Source: an uncultured Lachnobacterium sp. (GTDB taxonomy: Bacteria > Bacillota > Clostridia > Lachnospirales > Lachnospiraceae). From it: 64,000 nucleotides of DNA. Location: NCBI GenBank assembly GCA_900546625.1, contig URDU01000003.1, positions 83,028 through 147,027 on the forward strand, in the 5' to 3' direction. The notes under the pieces were generated by a model. That model searched no databases and was not told the DNA's origin. It saw nothing but the letters and a program-made list of their open reading frames with translations. Position 1 is the first letter of the stretch, and each line of letters begins with the position of its first letter. Positions 27,238 through 33,416 of this stretch are shown here, piece after piece. A program made the position numbers and the translations under genes.

Positions 27238-28776
27238 ATGAGATTTCATGTGCTGACCTTATTCCCGCAGATGATAGAACAGGGACTGTCAGAGAGTATC
27301 ACAGGCAGGGCTTTAAAACAGAATATTATATCACTCAATACGGTAAATATCAGGGATTTTGCGCACAATAAGCACAATAAGGTTGATGATTACACTTATG
27401 GTGGCGGCGCAGGCATGCTTATGCAGGCAGAGCCAGTGTATCAGGCTGTGAGCAGTGTGGTGAGTCAGATTAATAAATGTAATAAAAACACCGCAGAAGA
27501 AATAAAAAATCACAATGCGCGTCTAATTTACGTTACGCCACAGGGCCGCGTGTTCAACCAGCATATGGCAGCGGAATTTGCAAAGTGTGATGACCTCATT
27601 TTTCTATGTGGACACTATGAAGGCATTGACGAGCGCGTGCTGGAGGAGACGGTAACAGATTATGTCTCTATCGGTGACTATGTTCTAACAGGCGGAGAGC
27701 TGCCGTCGATGGTAATGATAGATGCGATTTCACGTCTGGTTCCGGGGGTGTTGCACAATGATATTTCGGCAGAGACAGAGTCGTTTCATGGCAATCTGCT
27801 CGAATACCCTCAGTACTCACGTCCTGTTGAGTGGCATGACAAAAAGGTGCCTGAGGTGCTCATGTCAGGCAATCAGAAAAAGATTGATGCATGGCGCCTT
27901 GAAAAATCTATTGAGCGCACAAAAAAACGCAGACCGGATTTGTATGCCGAGTTTAAAAGACTTGACAGCTGCAGAGAGTTTCTTATGAAAAATAAGCTGC
28001 TTCATATTGATATGATAGAGCTTATAAACAGGGGCTATGCAGAGATAATTTTTGAGGCAGATGGGGAATATCTGCTTCGAGATATGGTCTCAAAGGTGTG
28101 CTTTCATACCAGACCGGATGAGGGTGAGTCGAAGCTTGTGGATTTGGCACTTGAAGGCACCACGGGGCTGGTCGATAAACATAGCAGTCAACATATTCCG
28201 GCAACCATTACAGAGCAGATTACGAACGGCATAGTACTTCACCAGCAAAGATATGTTGGGCTTTTTGAGGAAAATGGCTTTGAGGAGACGGTAGAGTGCA
28301 GACAGGCGGTGTATACAAACAAAGAAAAGCTCTCAGTAAGCGGACTGTACAGACCGGATGGAAAGCCAATGCCAAACGGTTTAATTATAAGAAGGCTGGA
28401 TGCGCTCGATATACAGGAGGCCGCGCCAATGTATCCGGGCTTTGATGATCCGGACTATATTGTAGACAGAATAGATGCAGGGGCTGTCTACGGGGCTTTT
28501 TTGAGTGATAATAGTTCTGATAATACCATTAATACCCTCGCAGGAATTATCGGAATCCATGAGGAGGGCAGCATAGGCATGCTCTATGTAAAGCCGCAAT
28601 ACAGGCATCAAAAGCTTGCCAAAGCACTTGAAACATATGCTTTCAACAGTGCACTGGAAAATGGATGGATACCATATGGCCAGATAATTGTAGGCAATGA
28701 GCCGTCTATGAGGCTGCAGGAGAGCATGGGCATGCATTTTTCAAAATCGTCCGTATACTGGATGACTGAAAAATAA
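27238..28776 (+). CDS. trmD: tRNA (guanine37-N1)-methyltransferase TrmD fused to a GNAT-like domain
   Basis: A 512-residue fusion. Residues 1 to about 246 are a complete TrmD that methylates G37 of tRNAs: MRFHVLTLFPQM, DYTYGGGAGMLM, knot motifs FLCGHYEGIDERV and DYVLTGGELPSMVMIDAISRLVPGVL, and the catalytic-region HNDISAETESF. The remaining 265 residues resemble a GNAT acetyltransferase (NGLIIRRLDALDIQEAAPMY, GSIGMLYVKPQYRHQKLAKALETYAF, QIIVGNEPSMRLQESMGM). The acetyl-CoA loop reads RHQKLA, lacking the usual glycine of R/QxxGxA. It lies between rimM and rplS, the usual order. Confidence 0.92.
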   Translation: MRFHVLTLFPQMIEQGLSESITGRALKQNIISLNTVNIRDFAHNKHNKVDDYTYGGGAGMLMQAEPVYQAVSSVVSQINKCNKNTAEEIKNHNARLIYVTPQGRVFNQHMAAEFAKCDDLIFLCGHYEGIDERVLEETVTDYVSIGDYVLTGGELPSMVMIDAISRLVPGVLHNDISAETESFHGNLLEYPQYSRPVEWHDKKVPEVLMSGNQKKIDAWRLEKSIERTKKRRPDLYAEFKRLDSCREFLMKNKLLHIDMIELINRGYAEIIFEADGEYLLRDMVSKVCFHTRPDEGESKLVDLALEGTTGLVDKHSSQHIPATITEQITNGIVLHQQRYVGLFEENGFEETVECRQAVYTNKEKLSVSGLYRPDGKPMPNGLIIRRLDALDIQEAAPMYPGFDDPDYIVDRIDAGAVYGAFLSDNSSDNTINTLAGIIGIHEEGSIGMLYVKPQYRHQKLAKALETYAFNSALENGWIPYGQIIVGNEPSMRLQESMGMHFSKSSVYWMTEK

Positions 28777-28787
28777 TCAAAAAATAC

Positions 28788-28816
28788 TTGCAAATCCCAT
28801 GAATCTGTGGTAAAGT
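28788..28816 (+). promoter_or_regulatory. rplS promoter
   Basis: TTGCAA (28788-28793), 17-base spacer and TAAAGT (28811-28816), with TGG before the -10 box as an extended -10 element. Confidence 0.6.
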
Positions 28817-28821
28817 ACCAA

Positions 28822-28902
28822 TGTTGTGAATAAAAGAGATGGTCCTCTGTTGTGAAAATAGTAGTAGCATTAAGAACGTCAAAATAATTAGGAGGTCACA
28901 AA
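28822..28902 (+). promoter_or_regulatory. rplS leader with exact direct repeat
   Basis: The leader of about 80 bases carries two exact copies of TGTTGTGAA (28822-28830 and 28848-28856). L19 autoregulatory leaders are known in other Firmicutes, but I cannot assign this one to a described motif. Confidence 0.3.
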
Positions 28903-29256
28903 ATGAACGCAAGTGAAATTATTAAGAGCATCGAGAACGAGCAGTTAAAGGCTGAGGTACCTGAGTTTTCTGTAGGAGATACTGTAAAGGTATACGGAAA
29001 AATCAAAGAGGGTAACCGTGAGCGTATCCAGGTATTCGAGGGAACAGTTATCAAAAAGCAGAACGGATCAAACCGTACAACATTCACAGTTAGAAAGCTT
29101 TCTAACGGTGTAGGTGTTGAGAAGACATGGCCACTCCACTCACCAAACGTAGAGAAGGTTGAGATTGTACGTAAAGGTAAAGTACGTCGTGCTAAGCTTT
29201 ACTACTTAAGAGACCGTATCGGAAAAGCTGCTAAGGTTAAAGAGCTTGTAAAATAA
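28903..29256 (+). CDS. rplS: 50S ribosomal protein L19
   Basis: A 117-residue L19, located near the 30S-50S interface. Family features are [58 protein letters not shown] and [35 protein letters not shown] precedes the ATG. It has its own promoter and terminator after trmD. Confidence 0.97.
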   Translation: MNASEIIKSIENEQLKAEVPEFSVGDTVKVYGKIKEGNRERIQVFEGTVIKKQNGSNRTTFTVRKLSNGVGVEKTWPLHSPNVEKVEIVRKGKVRRAKLYYLRDRIGKAAKVKELVK

Positions 29257-29270
29257 TATTTTTACGCGAA

Positions 29271-29314
29271 AGAGACCATTTTCTGCGAGCAATCGTATGA
29301 GGATGGTCTTTTTA
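29271..29314 (+). terminator. Terminator after rplS
   Basis: AGACCAT (29273-29279) pairs with ATGGTCT (29303-29309) around a long loop and is followed by a T run. Confidence 0.75.
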
Positions 29315-29331
29315 GTTTGCAGAGTTACAGC

Positions 29332-29360
29332 TTGCAACAAACATGAAAACAATATATAAT
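29332..29360 (+). promoter_or_regulatory. Promoter of lepB-like gene and rbgA
   Basis: TTGCAA (29332-29337), 17-base spacer and TATAAT (29355-29360). Confidence 0.75.
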
Positions 29361-29401
29361 TAAGATTACGCAATAAAATATCAGTTAGCAAGAGGTGTAA
29401 A

Positions 29402-29986
29402 ATGTCCAGAAGACGAGCAGGACTTAGCTTTAGAAGGCAAAGAAGAAAATTTAATCTGCCATTGTTCAAGGAAATTGTATCGTGGGTAGTGGAGCTGATT
29501 GTAGTGATAGGTCTGGCATATGTGCTGGTATCATTTTTCGGTATACGTACAAATGTGGTAGGTCAGGCTATGGAGCAGACACTGGAGAATGATGATAATA
29601 TTCTTGTGAACAGGTTTGCATATATCATGTCAAAGCCAAAGGCAGGAGATGTGATAGTATTTCTGCCAAACGGAAATAATAAGTCGCATTATTATGTCAG
29701 GAGAGTGGTGGCAGTGCCGGGAGATACTGTTCAGATAAAGGACGGCGCACTGTATGTGAATGATGAGCTGTACAAGGAATCGACGGATGTTGCATCAATG
29801 GAGGATGCAGGGCTTGCCTCAGATCCTATAGAGCTTGAAAAGGACGAGTATTTCGTGCTTGGAGACAATCGAAACAACAGTGAGGACAGCCGCTATGCCA
29901 ATATTGGCAATGTAAAGAGAGACTATATCATCGGCAAGGCATGGTTTAGATTTTCGGGCTTTGGAAGCTTTGGAACCATCAAGTAG
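29402..29986 (+). CDS. Signal peptidase I homologue lacking catalytic Ser and Lys
   Basis: A 194-residue type I signal peptidase fold with a basic N-terminus and one membrane anchor (residues about 26-47). The box that normally reads GxSMxPTL reads VVGQAMEQTL, so the nucleophile position is Ala56. The box that normally reads YxKRVxGxPGD reads YYVRRVVAVPGD, placing Arg100 where the general-base Lys belongs. Box E (LGDNRNNSEDSRYANIG) is intact. It is therefore probably inactive as a protease, yet the frame is undamaged and placement between rplS and rbgA is the usual lepB position. Another lepB elsewhere is expected. Confidence 0.85.
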   Translation: MSRRRAGLSFRRQRRKFNLPLFKEIVSWVVELIVVIGLAYVLVSFFGIRTNVVGQAMEQTLENDDNILVNRFAYIMSKPKAGDVIVFLPNGNNKSHYYVRRVVAVPGDTVQIKDGALYVNDELYKESTDVASMEDAGLASDPIELEKDEYFVLGDNRNNSEDSRYANIGNVKRDYIIGKAWFRFSGFGSFGTIK

Positions 29987-30026
29987 CAGATAGTGATAAC
30001 ATATATAGATAAAGGACAGGTGAATT

Positions 30027-30881
30027 ATGAATTTTCAGTGGTACCCTGGGCATATGACAAAGGCAAAGCGTCAGATGCAGGAGGACATTAAACTAATAGA
30101 TCTGGTTATAGAGCTAGTGGATGCAAGAATTCCACTTTCCAGCCGTAATCCGGATATCGATGAGCTTGGAAAAAATAAATACAGGCTCATTTTGATGAAC
30201 AAGGCGGATCTCGCCGACAAGGAGCGCACCAAAGAGTGGAGTGCCTTTTTTAAGAAAAAGGGCTTTTTTGTAGTCAGTCTTGATGCAAGAAGCAAGTCCG
30301 GCATGAAGAGCATCACAGATATCGTTATGGAGGCCTGCAAGGAAAAGATTGAAAGAGACAGAAAGCGTGGCATCAAAAACAGACCGGTAAGAGCTATGGT
30401 GGTTGGTATTCCAAACGTTGGAAAGTCCACATTTATCAACTCGTACGCCGGAAAAGCCTGCGCTAAGACCGGAAACAAGCCGGGTGTGACAAAGGGTAAG
30501 CAGTGGATCAGGCTCAATAAAAGTGTTGAGCTCCTCGATACACCGGGCATATTGTGGCCAAAATTTGAGGATCAGTCAGTGGGACTTAGACTTGCGCTTA
30601 TCGGCTCGATAAAGGATGAGATCTTAAATGTTGATGAGCTTGCCGTGGAGCTTGTAAGGTTCCTAAAAGCAGAGTATCCGGGGCTTTTGGCACAAAGATA
30701 CGAGGTGAGCGAGGAAAACGATATCATAGAGCTTATAAGTGCTGTTGCTGTCAACAGAAAGTGCCTTTCAAAGGGAGGAGAGCCTGATTACAGCAAGGCG
30801 GCTGCACTCATCATAGATGATTTCAGAAGTGGCAAGCTTGGCAATATCACTCTGGAGAGACCGGAGAAAATATTAGAATAA
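30027..30881 (+). CDS. rbgA: Ribosome biogenesis GTPase RbgA (YlqF)
   Basis: A 284-residue circularly permuted GTPase that helps late 50S assembly. The G motifs run G4 (NKAD, residues 58-61), G5 (DARSKSG), G1 (GIPNVGKST, about 125-133), G3 (DTPGILWPKF). The N-terminal WYPGHMTKAKRQM is characteristic. The C-terminal ANTAR-like helical domain binds rRNA. The stop codon falls in the first units of a 13-bp tandem repeat that fills the gap to rnhB. Confidence 0.96.
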   Translation: MNFQWYPGHMTKAKRQMQEDIKLIDLVIELVDARIPLSSRNPDIDELGKNKYRLILMNKADLADKERTKEWSAFFKKKGFFVVSLDARSKSGMKSITDIVMEACKEKIERDRKRGIKNRPVRAMVVGIPNVGKSTFINSYAGKACAKTGNKPGVTKGKQWIRLNKSVELLDTPGILWPKFEDQSVGLRLALIGSIKDEILNVDELAVELVRFLKAEYPGLLAQRYEVSEENDIIELISAVAVNRKCLSKGGEPDYSKAAALIIDDFRSGKLGNITLERPEKILE

Positions 30882-30970
30882 TAGTTACGAAAAATAGTTG
30901 CAAAGAAAAGTTAAGAAGAATAGTTAAGAAGAAATATTCTGAAGAATAGTTGCAAAGAATAGACGATAGG
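30867..30970 (+). repeat. 13-bp tandem repeat between rbgA and rnhB
   Basis: Seven units begin at 30880, 30893, 30906, 30919, 30932, 30945 and 30958, with a probable eighth at 30867 inside the rbgA end. The consensus is about AATAGTTGCAAAG, best preserved at 30893 and 30945 (identical). The period is exactly 13, so it is not a coding repeat. It may vary in copy number between strains. Confidence 0.8.
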
Positions 30971-30978
30971 AAAAGGAT

Positions 30979-31740
30979 ATGTCAGCAGAAAAAATAGGCG
31001 AGATTAAGGAACAACTGAAAAACACCACGGATTCACAGCTTGGACACTTCATCGAGGTATATGGCTCAGATGACAGGGGCGGAGTGATTAAGCTTGTAGA
31101 CAGCGCAAAAAAGCGTCTGGATAAGTACGAGAAGGAGCTTATCCGCACAGAGGCTCTGAAGAAATATGAGCGCGAGTACTCAGCGTATGCCCATATCTGC
31201 GGCATAGACGAGGTGGGACGAGGACCGCTTGCAGGTCCAGTGGTCGCATGCGCGGTGATTCTGCCAAAGGATTGTGATATCTTATATATCAATGATTCCA
31301 AGAAGCTTACGGCTGCAAAGCGTGATGAGCTTTACGATGTCATAATGGAAAAGGCGGTTTCTGTTGGAATAGGCATGGCATCGCACGAGCGGATAGACGA
31401 GATAAATATACTGCAGGCCACATATGAGGCGATGAGACAGGCAATCAGAAAGCTTGATCCGGCACCGGATTTGACACTCAACGATGCAGTTACAATCCCC
31501 GGAGTGGATATAAAGCAAATCCCAATCATAAAGGGAGATGCAAAAAGCATATCAATAGGGGCAGCAAGCATTGTTGCCAAGGTCACAAGGGATAGGATGA
31601 TGGTTGAGTATGATAACATATATCCCGGCTATGGTTTCGCATCAAACAAGGGCTATGGCTCTAAAGAGCATATCAAGGCGCTAAAGGAGATAGGACCATC
31701 ACCGATACACAGGGCGTCGTTTATACACAATTTTATTTAA
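30979..31740 (+). CDS. rnhB: Ribonuclease HII
   Basis: A 253-residue nuclease that removes ribonucleotides from DNA and cleaves RNA-DNA hybrids. Motifs are ICGIDEVGRGPLAGPVV (catalytic Asp and Glu), INDSKKLTAAKRDELY, GIGMASHERIDEINI, GDAKSISIGAASIVAKVTRDRMM and FASNKGYGSKEH. An N-terminal extension of about 65 residues precedes the core, common in Firmicutes. It pairs functionally with RNase H at 10.6 kb. Confidence 0.96.
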   Translation: MSAEKIGEIKEQLKNTTDSQLGHFIEVYGSDDRGGVIKLVDSAKKRLDKYEKELIRTEALKKYEREYSAYAHICGIDEVGRGPLAGPVVACAVILPKDCDILYINDSKKLTAAKRDELYDVIMEKAVSVGIGMASHERIDEINILQATYEAMRQAIRKLDPAPDLTLNDAVTIPGVDIKQIPIIKGDAKSISIGAASIVAKVTRDRMMVEYDNIYPGYGFASNKGYGSKEHIKALKEIGPSPIHRASFIHNFI

Positions 31741-31848
31741 TATATTACAATCGTGCGGTTTTGCAAATGTGCGTGAGAGTTCTGATTTTCTGATTAGTTA
31801 CACGATTTGTAAAAATCCGGCAGTTCATAATTTATAATAGGAGAGAGC

Positions 31849-32754
31849 ATGACACTTCAACAACTCAGACAGGTACTTACAATTGCAGAATCCAATTCCA
31901 TGAACGAGGCAGCAAAGAAGCTTTTTGTTTCACAGCCTAATCTGTCAGCCACAGTGCGAGAGGTGGAGGAGGAACTTGGAATCACGGTATTTATGAGAAA
32001 TAACCGTGGAATCACAGTCACCGCGGAGGGCGAGGAGTTTTTGGGATACGCCAAGCAGGTCGTGGAGCAGTATCATCTGCTCCAGAACCGGTATCTGAAT
32101 GTGGAGTCCAAAAAGAAATTCTCGGTTTCCATGCAGCACTATTCATTTGCGGTAAAGGCCTTTGTACAGCTTGCTAAAGAGGTGGGCATGGACGAGTACG
32201 AGTTTGCTGTCCACGAGACAAAGACGAAAGAGGTAATAGACAACGTAAAGAACTTAAAGAGTGAGCTTGGAGTGCTTTATTTAAGTGATTTCAACGAAAA
32301 GGTTTTAAGAAAGCTTTTTAAGGAATGCGACATCGAGTTTAAGGAGCTTTTCACATGCAATACATATGTGTATCTCTGGAAAAACCATCCGCTTGCCGGT
32401 CAAAAAGAGATTACACTTGACGATTTGCAGGAGTATCCGTGTCTGACCTTTGAACAGGGCGTGAACAATTCCTTTTATTATGCTGAGGAGATGATGAGCA
32501 CATATGAGTACAAGCGTGTCATAAAGGCTGATGACAGAGCCACAATGCTTAATCTCATGGTGGGACTCAACGGCTTTACACTGTGCTCCGGCATTATCTC
32601 GGAGGATTTGAACGGTGATGACTATGCGGCTGTTCCACTGAAGGAGAGCGAAAAAATGCATATTGGCTATATCAAGCATAAGGGTACAAAGCTCAGCAAG
32701 CTCGGTGAAATATATATAGATGCCCTAAAGAATTACGAGAATAAAGTTTTATAA
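31849..32754 (+). CDS. LysR family transcriptional regulator
   Basis: A 301-residue LysR regulator. The winged helix-turn-helix covers residues 1-60 (LQQLRQVLTIAESNSMNEAAKKLFVSQPNLSATVREVEEELGITVFMRNNRGITVT). An effector-binding domain follows (SVSMQHYSFAVKAFVQLAKE..., LGVLYLSDFNEKV, DDRATMLNLMVGLNGFTLC). GGAGAGAG precedes the ATG. It stands alone on the plus strand, with the HPr-like gene 278 bases downstream. Target and effector are unknown. Confidence 0.92.
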   Translation: MTLQQLRQVLTIAESNSMNEAAKKLFVSQPNLSATVREVEEELGITVFMRNNRGITVTAEGEEFLGYAKQVVEQYHLLQNRYLNVESKKKFSVSMQHYSFAVKAFVQLAKEVGMDEYEFAVHETKTKEVIDNVKNLKSELGVLYLSDFNEKVLRKLFKECDIEFKELFTCNTYVYLWKNHPLAGQKEITLDDLQEYPCLTFEQGVNNSFYYAEEMMSTYEYKRVIKADDRATMLNLMVGLNGFTLCSGIISEDLNGDDYAAVPLKESEKMHIGYIKHKGTKLSKLGEIYIDALKNYENKVL

Positions 32755-32939
32755 ATGGAAATATTGTAAAAAATGAAATTAAATTAATTAAATATCACAC
32801 TATTTTTTATAAGAATTTCACAGTCATATTGTTTTTTTGAAAAAACATGCATGAAAATATAGTGAAAAAACGGTTACGCAAAAGTCATTTATTAAAAAAA
32901 ATGCCATGAATTGACGGAAAATGACGGATTATGATTTTT

Positions 32940-32967
32940 TTGACATATGAAAATCAGATGTTATAAT
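32940..32967 (+). promoter_or_regulatory. Strong promoter of the HPr-like gene with upstream direct repeat
   Basis: TTGACA (32940-32945), 16-base spacer and TATAAT (32962-32967) with a TGT extended -10. Upstream, TGACGGA occurs twice exactly 10 bp apart (32912-32918 and 32922-32928), on one face of the helix. It may be an activator site. Confidence 0.8.
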
Positions 32968-33032
32968 AGGCGCAACAATTAATTGGCATGTGCGAAAGCA
33001 CTGTGTTTTAGATTATAAAGGTGGTGTTGACT

Positions 33033-33266
33033 ATGTACAGCAAGGAAACAGTAATCAGACTTAACACATTGGATGATGTTCAGGAATTTGTTGGAGCTGC
33101 TTCTAAGTGCGATTTTGACATTGATCTCAAATATAGACAGATTCTCATTGATGCGAAATCACTTCTTGGAGTGATTGGAATTGGTACAAACAATGACTTT
33201 AAGGTCTGCTATATGGGCGATGACCAGGCATTTGATAATGTGGTTGATAAATTCACTGTAGCGTAA
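33033..33266 (+). CDS. HPr-like domain protein without the phosphorylated histidine
   Basis: A 77-residue protein that looks like a PTS HPr domain. The conserved later helix is present (RQILIDAKSLLGVIGIG, compare the usual DAKSILGLMSLG). The segment that should hold the active-site RHGLHARPA motif reads LNTLDDVQEFVGAASKC, without histidine. It cannot act as a normal PTS phosphocarrier, so a structural or regulatory role is more likely. I chose the ATG at 33033 after AAGGTGG. It is monocistronic, with a near-consensus promoter and its own terminator, suggesting strong expression. Confidence 0.75.
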   Translation: MYSKETVIRLNTLDDVQEFVGAASKCDFDIDLKYRQILIDAKSLLGVIGIGTNNDFKVCYMGDDQAFDNVVDKFTVA

Positions 33267-33287
33267 TACAATTGAATAGGATTCTTT

Positions 33288-33324
33288 GGGAGAGCTTCCT
33301 TTTGGAACTCTCCCTTTTTCTTTT
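33288..33324 (+). terminator. Terminator after HPr-like gene
   Basis: GGGAGAG...TTCC (from 33288) pairs with GGAACTCTCCC (33304-33314) around a TTTT loop with one bulged base, followed by TTTTTCTTTT. Confidence 0.9.
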
Positions 33325-33416
33325 GGTCAGGATATATTAAAATGACAGTGTAGACTGAAGCTATTGTAGGAATACATAAACCGGCAGCATAATCCGGAAG
33401 ATGTAGGAGTGAGTAC

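Noticed and set aside
30867..30970. CRISPR array
   Set aside because: The 13-bp units are directly adjacent without spacers; they form a simple tandem repeat.
31833..31838. TATAAT directly before the first LysR gene as its promoter
   Set aside because: It lies so close to the ribosome site that the transcript would start inside it, and no -35 box is spaced correctly.
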